DNA of 59,063 nucleotides from Betaproteobacteria bacterium (GCA_013287275.1 JABDED010000010.1:1-59063), one strand, 5' to 3'. Counted from the first letter of the stretch, positions 7,780 to 17,717 are shown. The notes: generated by a model not told the origin, from the letters alone. A program made the numbers and translations.

Positions 7780-8982
7780 TTACGCGTAGCTGCGCAGCCT
7801 GCGTGAGAAGTCGTGCAAGGCCTGGATGCCGGAGGCTTCCGCACGGGTGCACCAATCTTGCAATTGATGGACCAGCTGTTCGCGGCTGACCGTAGAACGC
7901 TCCCAGATCAGGCCCAGCTCAACCCGCATGTCGTGCATGGTCTTCAGGGCTTTGCTATGCGCCAGCACTTCGGACAGATGCTGCTGCTGAGGCGCTTCCA
8001 GCTTGGTCGGCTCGCGCTGCAGGAATTTCTTGGCGGATTTCAGGAAACCGGCTTCGAATTCGTCTTTTTGGCGCAGGTGGGCAATCTCGTCACCCCAGGT
8101 GCGGCGCAGCGATTTTGCATATTTGGACATCACATCGTAGCGATTGGTGATCACAGCCTGCAACGTCTCCATATCGATGGAAGATTTGATCTCGGCAAAT
8201 TTAGGCGCGGGCGCCACTTTCTTTACCTTGGCCAGACCGACAATTTCCATCATGCGGATGTACATCCAGCCTATATCAAACTCGTACCACTTGGATGACA
8301 GTTTGGCCGATGTGCCGAAAGTATGGTGGTTGTTGTGCAGCTCTTCGCCGCCGATCAGGATACCCAAAGGCAGGATGTTCCTGGAAGCGTCGACGCAATC
8401 GTAATTGCGATAACCCCAGTAGTGGCCGATGCCGTTGATGATGCCGGCGGCTGTGACAGGAATCCACAACATTTGTACTGCCCATACAGTGATGCCGATG
8501 GCGCCGAACAGCATGATGTCGACGATCAGCATCAGCGCTACACCCTGCCAGCTATATTTGCTGTACAGGTTGCGTTCCATCCAGTCATCAGGCGTGCCGT
8601 GACCGTATTTTTGCAAGGTTTCCTTGTTTTTACTTTCAGCGCGGTATAGTTCTGCGCCTTGCCAGAATACTTTCTTGATGCCGCGCGTGACCGGGCTATG
8701 CGGATCTTCTTCTGTTTCGCATTTGGCGTGGTGCTTGCGGTGAATCGCCGCCCATTCTTTAGTGACCTGGCCGGTAGTCAGCCACAGCCAGAAGCGGAAA
8801 AAGTGGCTGGGAATAGCGTGCAAATCCAGCGCGCGATGCGCCTGGCAACGATGCAGGAATATCGTTACGCTGGCAATAGTGATGTGGGTGACCACCGCTG
8901 TGAAGATAAAAACCTGCCAGCCGGTGGCACGGGTAATGCCATTTGACAAGAAATCAATTACGGTTTCAATAAAAGTGCTCAA
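7780..8982 (-). CDS. Acyl-CoA/acyl-lipid fatty acid desaturase
   Basis: This is a membrane di-iron desaturase of the stearoyl-CoA/DesA type that introduces a cis double bond, probably delta-9, into membrane fatty acids. The three histidine boxes are intact: HRCQAH 44-49, HRKHH 81-85 and HNNHH 216-220. Hydrophobic hairpins lie near 25-45 and 150-185. At 400 residues it is longer than the usual 300 or so, with a hydrophilic helical C-terminal extension from about 240. The first codon appears to be TTG: the ATG a few bases upstream is in another frame and stops after three codons. It is monocistronic, with its own terminator. Confidence 0.85.
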   Translation of the reverse strand: MSTFIETVIDFLSNGITRATGWQVFIFTAVVTHITIASVTIFLHRCQAHRALDLHAIPSHFFRFWLWLTTGQVTKEWAAIHRKHHAKCETEEDPHSPVTRGIKKVFWQGAELYRAESKNKETLQKYGHGTPDDWMERNLYSKYSWQGVALMLIVDIMLFGAIGITVWAVQMLWIPVTAAGIINGIGHYWGYRNYDCVDASRNILPLGILIGGEELHNNHHTFGTSAKLSSKWYEFDIGWMYIRMMEIVGLAKVKKVAPAPKFAEIKSSIDMETLQAVITNRYDVMSKYAKSLRRTWGDEIAHLRQKDEFEAGFLKSAKKFLQREPTKLEAPQQQHLSEVLAHSKALKTMHDMRVELGLIWERSTVSREQLVHQLQDWCTRAEASGIQALHDFSRRLRSYA

Positions 8983-9084
8983 AATGACATGTACTCCTTG
9001 GTTAATGACACTATCTCAGCCTATTTTTACAGCTACAAAGTAGCGAAGTATAGATTATTTTTTTCCGCATTGTACGTGATTTTT

Positions 9085-10395
9085 TCACTTCTGGCCGGAA
9101 ACTTCATCCTGGGGATTGTTAATCAAAGTCACGACCCGCTGTGCATAAGGCACTTCTATCTTGCGCTCTTGCAAAACTTGCCATATTGCACGATTAACAT
9201 CGGAGATGACGCCGGTCCGGCCGTTTTCCGGATCGCTGATCCAGAATCCCAGCCTCAACTCCAGGCCGTCGGCGCCAAACTTGATCAGGTAGGCAGATGG
9301 CGGCGAGTCCTTGGAAACTCGCTCTATCTTGGACGCCGTCTCTACCAGCAAAGGCAGCAGTGCTTCAATATCCGTGTCGTAGGCAACCGTCAGGTCCGTG
9401 GAAATCGATACGGAACGGTCGCTCAGCGAATAGTTCTGGACTGCGCTCGATACCAGCATTTCATTGGGGATCACCGATTCGCCGCCATCCAGTCCCTTTA
9501 AGACGGTGTAGCGGGTATTGATCTGGGTGATCTTGCCATTATATTTATCGACCGTGACGATGTCGCCGATCGACATGCTCCTGTCCAGCAGGATGATGAA
9601 GCCGGATACATAACTGCTGGTGATTTTCTGCAAGCCTAAGCCCAGGCCCACGCCGAGCGCGCCACCAAAAACGGACAATACCGTCAAATCAATGCCGACC
9701 AGCGTCAGGCTGACCAGGATAGCCACCAGGATCAACGTCGCTCGGCCTATGCGGGACAACACCACGCGCAGCGACATATTCATGGTCGGCAACTGCATCA
9801 ACCTTGCTTCCAGCGCAGCGCTAGCCCATAAGGCAATGATGATAGTTACGACCACCGAGGCAACCGCCTGCAAAATTGACAGCAGGGTAATTTTATTGTG
9901 GCCTACCGGCAGGACCACCCCGTCCAGCGCGTCGAACAAGTCTTGCCATAGCCCGGTAAAATGTAGCACCAGGCCCAGCCAGACCAGGCCGGCAAAGAAT
10001 TTTTCAAACAGGGCCAGGAAGGTGCCGATCTCGCCATCGCGCACAAAAGTGCGGCGGACCACATAGAAACCAAAGCGTATCAGCGCCAGTGAACCTATGA
10101 GCGGAATCAGCACGCTCAGCAAATGGACATGCTGCCATTTTCCCAGTACGGCTCTGGCGATAAAGATGAAGCCAAGCACCAGCAACAGTTGCAGCACATG
10201 GGAAAAACGGTCCACCCGCAATCTCTCCGCCTCGGACTGCGCGTCTTTTTTAGTAAATACCCTGGTCAACACTTTCGCCGCATACCAGCCCAGCCCCCAG
10301 CACAGTAAAACAGCCGCAACTTGCCATACAAAATTGATATTTTGCAAATCATCGGCTACATCCGATAACAGCGTGGTTAACAGAGGTGTGCTCAT
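9085..10395 (-). CDS. MscS-family mechanosensitive channel
   Basis: This inner-membrane channel of 436 residues probably releases solutes on hypo-osmotic shock. About six N-terminal membrane segments (roughly residues 20-235) precede the pore-lining helix and beta domain, visible as FGGALGVGLGLGLQKITSSYVSGFIILLDRSMSIGDIV with the Gly/Ala-packed pore motif. A C-terminal alpha/beta domain ends in PYAQRVVTLIN. It is longer than E. coli MscS (286 residues), so it belongs to one of the extended MscS/YnaI-like classes. No partner gene is adjacent. Confidence 0.87.
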   Translation of the reverse strand: MSTPLLTTLLSDVADDLQNINFVWQVAAVLLCWGLGWYAAKVLTRVFTKKDAQSEAERLRVDRFSHVLQLLLVLGFIFIARAVLGKWQHVHLLSVLIPLIGSLALIRFGFYVVRRTFVRDGEIGTFLALFEKFFAGLVWLGLVLHFTGLWQDLFDALDGVVLPVGHNKITLLSILQAVASVVVTIIIALWASAALEARLMQLPTMNMSLRVVLSRIGRATLILVAILVSLTLVGIDLTVLSVFGGALGVGLGLGLQKITSSYVSGFIILLDRSMSIGDIVTVDKYNGKITQINTRYTVLKGLDGGESVIPNEMLVSSAVQNYSLSDRSVSISTDLTVAYDTDIEALLPLLVETASKIERVSKDSPPSAYLIKFGADGLELRLGFWISDPENGRTGVISDVNRAIWQVLQERKIEVPYAQRVVTLINNPQDEVSGQK

Positions 10396-10561
10396 CTTGG
10401 GAACTGGCTAATGGACAGGGATAGGTTCACGCGGAACGCAGGCAAACAGAGATTATTACAGAAGCAATTAATTTTTGGGTATTTGTACAATATCCTGCGT
10501 TTTGCGTTGCAAGGACAAAGACGGAAAACCGCCCTGGCAGATACCAGAGCGGCCCGGATAA

Positions 10562-11878
10562 TCAATCTTCCGTTGTCTCAACTACCTCAACGTCGGCCGC
10601 TTCGAGTTTGGCTGCGGCAACCGCCTTGTTGCGCTCCAGCACCGCTGCAAAAAAACCGTCGGTCTGGTGGATATGCGGCATCAGCTTCAGGTAGTCGCCC
10701 ATTTCCAGCTCCACTTTTTGCTCAGCCAGTATTTTCGATGCGGGAACCAGCGCGAAATCGGGGTGCGCCGCCAGGAAGCCTTGCACAATCGCTTCATTCT
10801 CTTCATCCAGCACGCTGCAGGTTGCATACACCAAGCGGCCACCGGCTTTGACCATGCGCGCCGCGCCGGCCAGGATGGAGCTCTGCTTTACATTCAGTTC
10901 TGCGATGCCGTCCGGCGTCTGGCGCCACTTCACGTCCGGGTTACGGCGCAGGGTGCCGAGGCCGCTACATGGCGCATCGACCAGCACCCGGTCCAGCTTG
11001 CCGGCCAGGCGTTTGATCTTGGCATCTTTCTCGTGCGCGATGACGACCGGATGCACATTGGACAATCCGCTACGCGCCAGGCGCGGCTTCAACTTCGCCA
11101 GGCGCTTTTCAGATACGTCGAAAGCATACAGGCGGCCGGTATTGCGCATCATGGCGCCCAGGGCCAGCGTCTTGCCGCCGGCACCGGCGCAAAAATCCGC
11201 CACCATTTCGCCGCGCTTGGCGCCGACCAGTTGCGCCAGCAATTGGCTGCCTTCGTCCTGCACCTCGATAGTGCCGTCCTTGAACAGCGGCAGGTTCTGG
11301 ATCGAAGGTTTTTTCTTTATGCGCAGGCCGGTCGCCGAATACGGCGTAGGTTCGGCGATGATCGGCGCGGCGGCCAGCGCGGCAACCACCTCTTCGCGGC
11401 TGGCCTTCATTGTGTTGACCCGCAGGTCCAGTGATGCCGGGGTGTTCAGCGATTCCGCCAGTTGCAGCGCTTCATCCTCACCCAGCTTGGCGACAAACTT
11501 GTCCCAGATCCAGGCCGGCATATTGGATTTCATCGTCAGCGACAGATGGGTGCGGTCGATTTGCATCACGCGTTCCAGCCATTGTATTTCTTCGTCGCTG
11601 AGGCCGCCGAGCGCATCCACGCCGGCAGCATCAGCCAGACCGAGCAAGGTCAGGCGACGCATCGCCGGCCCGCTGCCGGATTCCGAAAAACTGGTATACA
11701 CGGACTTATTGCGCAACAGGCCATAGATCGCTTCCGCGATCACACCCCGCTCACGCGAACCCAGCCTTGGATGGTCGCGGAAATAGCGCGACAGGGTAAC
11801 GTCGGCCGGACCGGTAAAGCGCAATATTTCACGTAAAACTTCTTCGGCATGGCCGACGATGGCAGGAGGTAATCTCAT
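10562..11878 (-). CDS. rsmB: RsmB/NOP2-type RNA (cytosine-5) methyltransferase
   Basis: This SAM-dependent m5C methyltransferase has 438 residues. An N-terminal NusB/RsmB-like helical region (about 1-140) is followed by a linker and the Rossmann catalytic domain. The SAM site is VADFCAGAGGKTLALG. The two catalytic cysteines of the family are in DAPCSGLG (C304) and YATCSVLDEENE (C354). The likely target is a 16S rRNA cytosine, but the NOP2/RsmB family has several members, so the exact base is not certain. It reads toward the mscS gene, with no other partner. Confidence 0.85.
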   Translation of the reverse strand: MRLPPAIVGHAEEVLREILRFTGPADVTLSRYFRDHPRLGSRERGVIAEAIYGLLRNKSVYTSFSESGSGPAMRRLTLLGLADAAGVDALGGLSDEEIQWLERVMQIDRTHLSLTMKSNMPAWIWDKFVAKLGEDEALQLAESLNTPASLDLRVNTMKASREEVVAALAAAPIIAEPTPYSATGLRIKKKPSIQNLPLFKDGTIEVQDEGSQLLAQLVGAKRGEMVADFCAGAGGKTLALGAMMRNTGRLYAFDVSEKRLAKLKPRLARSGLSNVHPVVIAHEKDAKIKRLAGKLDRVLVDAPCSGLGTLRRNPDVKWRQTPDGIAELNVKQSSILAGAARMVKAGGRLVYATCSVLDEENEAIVQGFLAAHPDFALVPASKILAEQKVELEMGDYLKLMPHIHQTDGFFAAVLERNKAVAAAKLEAADVEVVETTED

Positions 11879-11964
11879 GCTGCTTCCTTATAAATTCTTG
11901 TTGATACCTAAACGACACAAACGCGTGCATCAGGCATTGCGGAGTGGGGTAAAGCCAGGACGCT

Positions 11965-12570
11965 TCAGGTGCTTACATGCACCAGGTCGCCATCCAGTGC
12001 CAGCTTGCCTTCAACGAACCAGCGCACGGCCCGGGGATAAATGATATGTTCCTGCACCAGCACGCGCTCGGCCAGGCTTTCTTCCGTGTCGCCGGACAGT
12101 ACTTGAACCGCCGCCTGAGCAACGATAGGGCCATGATCCAGTTCAGGCGTCACGAAATGTACTGTCGTCCCATGTATCTTGACGCCTGCAGCCAGCGCCT
12201 GCCTGTGGGTCGCCAGGCCGGTAAAGCTGGGAAGCAGGGATGGGTGGATATTTAACATCCTGCCCGCGTAGTGGGCCACGAAAGGCGCCGTCAGGATCCG
12301 CATGAAGCCTGCCAGCACAACCAGGTCGGGTGCAAATTGATCGATTTTCTGCTGCAAGGCTTCGTCAAAGGCTTCCCGAGACGCAAATTCCTTATTAGCA
12401 ACTACGGCCGTGGCAATCCCCGTGGCAGCCGCATATTCCAGACCGCTGGCATCGGCCTTATTGCTGATTACGGCGACAATCTCGGCAGGCCATTGCTCAC
12501 TTTTTGCTGCCTGGACGATGGCGCGCATATTGCTGCCCCGCCCAGAAATTAATATTACAATCTTTCTCAT
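11965..12570 (-). CDS. purN: Phosphoribosylglycinamide formyltransferase
   Basis: This is GAR transformylase, the third step of de novo purine synthesis: it transfers a formyl group from 10-formyl-THF to GAR. It has 201 residues. Phosphate-loop GRGSN is at 10-14 and the catalytic trio is N107, H109 (NIHPSLLPSF) and D145 (TPELDHGP). I chose the ATG at 12570, where homology begins; a longer frame adds an unrelated Cys/Trp-rich stretch. It lies immediately upstream of rsmB on the same strand. Confidence 0.95.
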   Translation of the reverse strand: MRKIVILISGRGSNMRAIVQAAKSEQWPAEIVAVISNKADASGLEYAAATGIATAVVANKEFASREAFDEALQQKIDQFAPDLVVLAGFMRILTAPFVAHYAGRMLNIHPSLLPSFTGLATHRQALAAGVKIHGTTVHFVTPELDHGPIVAQAAVQVLSGDTEESLAERVLVQEHIIYPRAVRWFVEGKLALDGDLVHVST

Positions 12571-12674
12571 GGCGGCATTGTACCAGTGCCAAGCCCAAAT
12601 AAAAATGCCAACGCAACAGCGCCGGCATGGGTGCCTTAACAAACAGACAAGTACGCGAACGGCCAGTGCAAGGT

Positions 12675-13100
12675 TTACTCGAATGAGTAAAACACCCTGA
12701 AAGCCACTTTTTTATCGGCCCAGAAATCTGCAGCATCCCGGAATACATCCAGCAGCGTTTCCCTGGCTTCCTTGTCAAATTTCTGCGTATTCGGCAATTG
12801 CTCCAGCACAATCACAAAACCGGCTTGCGGGCCGGCCTTATACGGCAAATCGGTCAGGCAATCGGACAAGGCGTCAAAATTTTTCGCAAAATGCCGCGGA
12901 AAACCAAACGACTGTGCAATCTTGCCCAGCACCTGCTGTTTGGTATTGGCCTCAAGGCAATAAGCATAGAGGAAGTGCTGGCCGAGCTTAGCGGCCTGCG
13001 CCTGCAAATCGCTGACCCTGAACGCGCGTATGGACTGCACAACATTGGGGGCGACGGTGGCCAGCAAATTTTCTCCATTCTCTGGTACGGCTGTGATCAT
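12675..13100 (-). CDS. Barstar-like ribonuclease inhibitor
   Basis: This cytoplasmic protein of 141 residues has a barstar domain in about residues 40-141. The region HFAKNFDALSDCLTDL aligns with the barnase-binding helix of barstar (ENLDALWDCLTG), keeping both acidic contacts (D76 and D80, matching D35 and D39). The C-terminus VAFRVFYSF matches the last beta strand. It lies 35 bp downstream of a barnase-like secreted RNase on the same strand, so it is very likely the immunity protein for that enzyme. An AAGGGA ribosome-binding site precedes the ATG. Confidence 0.85.
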   Translation of the reverse strand: MITAVPENGENLLATVAPNVVQSIRAFRVSDLQAQAAKLGQHFLYAYCLEANTKQQVLGKIAQSFGFPRHFAKNFDALSDCLTDLPYKAGPQAGFVIVLEQLPNTQKFDKEARETLLDVFRDAADFWADKKVAFRVFYSFE

Positions 13101-13135
13101 TGGATCCCTTATCTACTCTCGCAATTGCTTCTTTA

Positions 13136-13516
13136 TTATTCTTTTATTTTCCTGAAAGACTCGTAATGGTCGTCAGTGTAATAATACTCACCCGAGGTTC
13201 TGGCATCTCCGCCGGCAATGATGCGCCTTGCGCCGCGATTCCTTGCCCTCGGCGTCTTTACCGTATATTCATGATAGTAGCCGCGCCTTTGCCGGGGTAG
13301 GCGCGCCTCATAATTACCGAATACCACGCCGTCCTTGTCATAGGTAAACGGGCCGCCCTGCTTGATCAGCATCAGCGTGGTCCTCGCCTCCTGCGGCATA
13401 TCGGCGGCGGCAATCACGCCCAGTGCCGGTGCTTCGCGGGCAAAGACCGAGGCCGACAATACCAGCATCGCCAGCAAAGCCAGCCATTTTCTCAGGAATG
13501 TTGCATTAAATATCAT
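13136..13516 (-). CDS. Secreted barnase-type guanyl-specific ribonuclease
   Basis: This is an extracellular or periplasmic microbial RNase of the N1/T1/barnase family, 126 residues. A signal peptide occupies about residues 1-26 (basic start, LALLAMLVLSASVFA). The catalytic residues align with barnase: E70 (NYEARLP, general base), R94 and R98 (NRGARRII) and H117 (TDDHYESF, general acid). The start at 13516 has an AAAGAG ribosome-binding site. It is followed by the barstar-like inhibitor gene, the order expected for a toxin that must be neutralised before export. It may serve nucleotide scavenging or competition. Confidence 0.85.
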   Translation of the reverse strand: MIFNATFLRKWLALLAMLVLSASVFAREAPALGVIAAADMPQEARTTLMLIKQGGPFTYDKDGVVFGNYEARLPRQRRGYYHEYTVKTPRARNRGARRIIAGGDARTSGEYYYTDDHYESFRKIKE

Positions 13517-13650
13517 ATATACTCTTTTGTGCAACAAGTTCAAATCAGGCTCATAGCGTACCGGTTTGTATCCGGCGAATCAACTACAATTATTTAATTA
13601 ATAATGTTTTCTGTAGAGACCGGCGCCTGGAACGCGACGCCTGCGGTCCG

Positions 13651-14853
13651 CTAAGCCGACTTGTCCGCCAGGCATTCCGCCACCGTCAAGGAAAAGAATT
13701 TCGATACATCTTCACGCCGCGCATAGGTGTCGTTTTTGCCCAGTTCGATAAGCTCCCTGGTATAGCTGGACTCGAACAACAAGTAAGAAGCCAGTGCCGC
13801 GCCGCGCACCTCGGTAGCGCCTATGCCGCTCAGCAGTGTCCTGACCGGCAGCGGCAGGTTGCGGGTATGCCGGCTGGCGATTTCATCCAACCTTTGCGAA
13901 GGCGCGATCACCAGGATATCCACCGGCTTGAGCGGCGTCATCTTCAGTAATTCCGGCGGCAGCATCGCCAGGGTTTTATTGATGCGCATCAGCCTTTCTA
14001 TATCGACCGCCAGACCGTCAAGGAAGATGCTGGACATCGCGTGGCCGGCAATCTGGGCCAGGCTGGGGTAGTGCGCTACTTCTGTGCTCTCATTCGGTGG
14101 TTCGGTCAGGCGGCCCGCGCCTATGATCAATACTTTTTCAGCGCCCAGGTGGATGGCCGGCGAAATCGGAGCTAGTTGCCGCATGGAGCCATCGCCGCAA
14201 TATTCCAGCCGCCCGCCCCAATTCAGAGGGATAGAAGGGAAAATGAACGGTATCGCCGACGAGGCCAGCAAGTGCTGCACGCTGATGAAATCCCGCTGCG
14301 CCAGGCGCTGGCTTCTGACCCAGGGCTCGATATCTTCCAGCGTCTGATAAAAGGTCAGATGCTGCCCGGCCGTATACGAAGAAGCGGTGACCGCCAGCGC
14401 GCGCAATACGCCGGACGCCAGCGCCTGGTCCAGGCGCGGCAAGTCCAGCATGCGGTTCAGCAGGTTTTCCAGCGGAGAATTATCCAGCAGCGAGTTCGGC
14501 GGCGACTTGCGCCATTTGTTCAGCAACCAGCCGAAGGACATAATGGACAGCCAGCGCGCGCCGGAACGTATCACACCCAGCGAGTCGGCACGGTACACTT
14601 GCGCCGCCTCAAAATGCTCCCAGACATCCAGTATGTTATTGACCGCCTCGGTAAAATTATCGGAGCGGCAGGCCAGCGCCGTCGCATTGATGGCGCCGGC
14701 GGAAGTGCCGCAGATAATCCCGAAGGGATTGGTGCTGCCATGCCAGCCGTCATCCTGCAATATTTCTGAAATGGCCTTCAATACGCCCACCTGGTAAGCG
14801 GCGCGCGCACCACCTCCGGTCAGTATCAGACCCGTCTTCGCATTATTATTCAT
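13651..14853 (-). CDS. Patatin-like phospholipase
   Basis: This acyl hydrolase of about 400 residues has the patatin Ser-Asp dyad. The oxyanion motif GGGARAAYQ is near residue 13, the nucleophile elbow GTSAG near 50, and the catalytic Asp in the DGS (CGDGSM) motif near 200. A C-terminal helical region follows. It may act on membrane phospholipids or on lipid storage; no signal peptide is visible. The ATG at 14853 is chosen. An in-frame TTG at 14892 with an AAAGGTG site overlaps the upstream ggt stop and is a fair alternative, which would imply coupling to ggt. Confidence 0.85.
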   Translation of the reverse strand: MNNNAKTGLILTGGGARAAYQVGVLKAISEILQDDGWHGSTNPFGIICGTSAGAINATALACRSDNFTEAVNNILDVWEHFEAAQVYRADSLGVIRSGARWLSIMSFGWLLNKWRKSPPNSLLDNSPLENLLNRMLDLPRLDQALASGVLRALAVTASSYTAGQHLTFYQTLEDIEPWVRSQRLAQRDFISVQHLLASSAIPFIFPSIPLNWGGRLEYCGDGSMRQLAPISPAIHLGAEKVLIIGAGRLTEPPNESTEVAHYPSLAQIAGHAMSSIFLDGLAVDIERLMRINKTLAMLPPELLKMTPLKPVDILVIAPSQRLDEIASRHTRNLPLPVRTLLSGIGATEVRGAALASYLLFESSYTRELIELGKNDTYARREDVSKFFSLTVAECLADKSA

Positions 14854-14888
14854 GATGCCTGCTATCTTCGTCTCCGGATTTTCCAGGA

Positions 14889-16709
14889 TCAATCACCTTT
14901 GGCGACGCCCTCGCGACGGGGATCGGCAGCGCCGAACCAGACGCTGCGCCCATCCACAGTCGTGCGGGCGATACCGTGCAAACCCGAGGTTTGATCGAAT
15001 ATGCGTATATTGTGAGCCTTTGCTTTCAGCACAGCAAGCGTGGCATCCGGGAAGCGTCCGCGTTCCAGTTCGGTCGCGCCGTTGCGGCTGCCAAAATTCG
15101 GCAAATCAATCGCCTGCTGCAAATCCAGCCCCCAGTCTAGCGTGCCGATCAAGACTTTCGCCACATAGTTGATGATCGCCGAGCCGCCGGGGGAACCTAT
15201 CGCCAATACAAACTGCCCGTTTTGCCGGTCGAATACCAGTGTGGGCGACATCGCGCTGCGGGGCCGCTTGCCCGCTTGCACGCGGTTGGCGATAGGGCCG
15301 TTGGCATCCGCGTCCAGCGCGGAAAAATCCGTCAGCTGATTATTCAGCAGGAAACCATCCACCATTTGCCGCGAACCGAAGCCGTCCTCCACTGAAGTCG
15401 TCATCGCCAGCGCCTGCCCTGCTCCATCAACGATGGACATATGGGAAGTAGACGGCAGCTCGGGCGATTGATCGACACCCCAGGCCACCTGCATGCCTGC
15501 CGGCGTCCCGGCCTGGGCCATGCCCATCGATTTTTCTGAAATCAATGCCGCGCGGGCGGCCAGGTATTTTTTATCCAGCAAGGGCCGGTAGCTGTTGCCC
15601 GGCAGCGCAACAAAGTCGGTATCGGCAATATAGCGGTCGCGATCCGCGTAGGCCAGGCGTCCGGCTTCCGTGAACAAATGCACGGCCTCGGGGTCCGGTT
15701 CGCCATGATCGGGAGGCAGCGACCTGATCCTGGTGTTTTCCAGTATGCCCAGCATTTGCGCCACCGCGATGCCGCCGGAAGACGGCGGCGGCATGCCGCA
15801 TACCGTCCATTTCTCGTAATCGGCGCAGACCGCCTCGCGGTCCTTGGCACGGTAATCCGCCAAGTCCCTGATACTGAGCGTGCCAGGGTTGGCGACGTGC
15901 GCATGCACTTTATCCACCATGTCCTGCGCTATGCGTCCGGCATAAAAGGCTTGTGCACCCTGTTCCGCAATCGCCGTCAAAGTCTTCGCCAGCGCGGGGT
16001 TTTTCAGGATATGTCCGACCGGCCAGGCCTGTCCCTGGGCATCATAAAAATAGGCCCGCGAGACGGGATCCCTCTTCAGGAATTTTTCGTCCTGCAGCAA
16101 GGCGTGCAAGCGCGGGCTCACCGCAAAGCCGTTTTCCGCCAACTGTATCGCGGGAGCAAACAGGCGCTTCCAGGCCAGCTTGCCGTGCTGCCGATGCGCC
16201 AGTTCCAGCATGCGTACAACTCCGGGTACGCCGACCGCGCGCCCGCCTATGACTGCATCATAGAAAGGCAACGGCCGTCCGTTCGCATCCTGGAACAATT
16301 TTTCCGTCGCCGCGGCGGGCGCTGTTTCCCTGCCGTCAAATGCCTGCACCGCCTTGCCGTCGAAATGCAGCATGAAGGCGCCGCCGCCTATGCCTGAGGA
16401 TTGCGGTTCCACCAGGCACAACACCATCTGCGTCGCCACCGCGGCGTCTATCGCCGATCCGCCCTGCTTCAGCATCTGGTAGCCGGCATCGGCCGCCAGC
16501 GGATTGGCGGCCACCACCATGTATTTTTGCGCTGTCCAGCCGGTCTTGGAGGTGTAGCCGGAAGCAATCTCGGGCGCTTTGGCGACTTCATAATGGGTCG
16601 CGTGGGTATCGGCAGTTGCTGCCGGATTGCGCGGCGCCTCCTGGGCGCTGGAATAAACGGCGAATAAACTATTGCAGATTAAAAATACCGTCGTCCACAA
16701 AAACCGCAT
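14889..16709 (-). CDS. ggt: Gamma-glutamyltransferase (glutathione hydrolase)
   Basis: This periplasmic, self-processing Ntn-hydrolase cleaves the gamma-glutamyl bond of glutathione. It has 606 residues. A signal peptide (about 1-22, ending SSAQ) is followed by the large subunit, with [20 protein letters not shown] and [13 protein letters not shown]-type motifs. The new N-terminal Thr after autocleavage is T421 (STSHMSIVD), followed by the small subunit with QLTDFS and PRSAMSPT. The downstream patatin gene begins at or near its stop. The region ahead of it carries a terminator for the upstream SDR gene, so ggt probably has its own promoter. Confidence 0.93.
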   Translation of the reverse strand: MRFLWTTVFLICNSLFAVYSSAQEAPRNPAATADTHATHYEVAKAPEIASGYTSKTGWTAQKYMVVAANPLAADAGYQMLKQGGSAIDAAVATQMVLCLVEPQSSGIGGGAFMLHFDGKAVQAFDGRETAPAAATEKLFQDANGRPLPFYDAVIGGRAVGVPGVVRMLELAHRQHGKLAWKRLFAPAIQLAENGFAVSPRLHALLQDEKFLKRDPVSRAYFYDAQGQAWPVGHILKNPALAKTLTAIAEQGAQAFYAGRIAQDMVDKVHAHVANPGTLSIRDLADYRAKDREAVCADYEKWTVCGMPPPSSGGIAVAQMLGILENTRIRSLPPDHGEPDPEAVHLFTEAGRLAYADRDRYIADTDFVALPGNSYRPLLDKKYLAARAALISEKSMGMAQAGTPAGMQVAWGVDQSPELPSTSHMSIVDGAGQALAMTTSVEDGFGSRQMVDGFLLNNQLTDFSALDADANGPIANRVQAGKRPRSAMSPTLVFDRQNGQFVLAIGSPGGSAIINYVAKVLIGTLDWGLDLQQAIDLPNFGSRNGATELERGRFPDATLAVLKAKAHNIRIFDQTSGLHGIARTTVDGRSVWFGAADPRREGVAKGD

Positions 16710-16724
16710 CGCGTCATCTCCGGA

Positions 16725-16752
16725 AATAAAAAGGGCAAGCCTAAGCTTGCCC
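16725..16752 (-). terminator. Rho-independent terminator of the HSD10-like gene
   Basis: On the minus strand GGGCAAGC / GCTTGCCC with a 4-nt loop is followed by TTTTTATTT, about 45 bp after the SDR stop and just ahead of ggt. Confidence 0.85.
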
Positions 16753-16798
16753 CAGTGTAGTTGCCTGACATGAAAAAGTCATGCGGCGAAACAATTTA

Positions 16799-17557
16799 TT
16801 ATTTCGGCTGCATGCGAATCGCGCCGTCCAGGCGTATCGTTTCGCCGTTCAGCATCACGTTTTCGATGATGGATTTGCTCAATTGTGCGTATTCATCCGG
16901 CTTGCCCAGGCGCGGTGGGAACGGTACCATGCGGCCCAGCGCATCCTGTACTTCCTGCGGCATGCCGAGCAGCATCGGTGTTTCAAAAATACCCGGTGCG
17001 ATCGTCATCACGCGGATGCCGTTGCGGGACAAGTCGCGCGCCATCGGCAAGGTCAGGCCGACTACCGCCGCCTTGGAAGACGCATACGCCGCCTGGCCGA
17101 TCTGGCCGTCGTAGGCAGCGACCGAGGCCGTGTTGATGATCACGCCGCGCTCGCCCTGGTCGGTCGGGTCGGTTTTGGACATCGCATCTGCCGCCAGGCG
17201 CGCCATATTGAAGGTGCCGATCAAATTGATATTGACCACGCGCTGGAACACATCCAGCGGATGCGGGCCATCTTTGCCGACGGTCTTGATTGCGGGCGCA
17301 ACGCCGGCGCAATTGACCAGGCCACGCAAAGTGCCCATGGCTGCCGCGGCTTCCACCACGGCTTTGCCGTCGGCTTCAGAAGTCACGTCGCATTTCAGGA
17401 ATTTGCCGCCCAGTTCCGCCGCCAGCTTTTCGCCTGCTTCCACCTGGACATCGGCCAGCACTACCTTGCCGCCATTGGCAACGATCATGCGGGCGGTCGC
17501 TGCGCCCAAGCCGGATGCGCCGCCGGTGATGATAAAAACACTGTTCTGGATTTGCAT
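16799..17557 (-). CDS. HSD10-like short-chain 3-hydroxyacyl-CoA dehydrogenase
   Basis: This NAD-dependent classical SDR of 252 residues has the cofactor loop GGASGLG at 12-18, NAG-type VNCAGVAP near 82, and the catalytic S145, Y158 and K162. The long KTVGKDGPHPLDVFQRVVNINLIGTFN segment and the PFPPRLGKPDEYA segment are characteristic of 3-hydroxyacyl-CoA dehydrogenase type II (HSD10). Members oxidise 2-methyl-3-hydroxybutyryl-CoA in isoleucine breakdown, or other short 3-hydroxyacyl-CoAs. A perfect palindrome about 110 bp upstream may be its operator. It is a single-gene unit between two terminators. Confidence 0.85.
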   Translation of the reverse strand: MQIQNSVFIITGGASGLGAATARMIVANGGKVVLADVQVEAGEKLAAELGGKFLKCDVTSEADGKAVVEAAAAMGTLRGLVNCAGVAPAIKTVGKDGPHPLDVFQRVVNINLIGTFNMARLAADAMSKTDPTDQGERGVIINTASVAAYDGQIGQAAYASSKAAVVGLTLPMARDLSRNGIRVMTIAPGIFETPMLLGMPQEVQDALGRMVPFPPRLGKPDEYAQLSKSIIENVMLNGETIRLDGAIRMQPK

Positions 17558-17662
17558 ATCTTGTCTCTTTCTGTAAGCGTCTATAAGCGTTTAAGCCGAA
17601 ATTTACCCTACTTATGTGCAGAATTCTTTATCTTTTACAAATTCGGCCAAGCATGATGATTT

Positions 17663-17678
17663 ACGTTTACGTAAACGT
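17663..17678. promoter_or_regulatory. 16-bp perfect palindrome, candidate operator
   Basis: ACGTTTACGTAAACGT is a perfect 16-bp palindrome 106-121 bp upstream of the HSD10-like ATG. Its form resembles operators of MerR-family LiuR-type regulators of branched-chain amino acid breakdown, as I recall them. That match is from memory and is tentative. Confidence 0.5.
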
Positions 17679-17717
17679 CATCAAGCCGATATTGTAACCA
17701 ATTTTGGGCCTCGAAAT

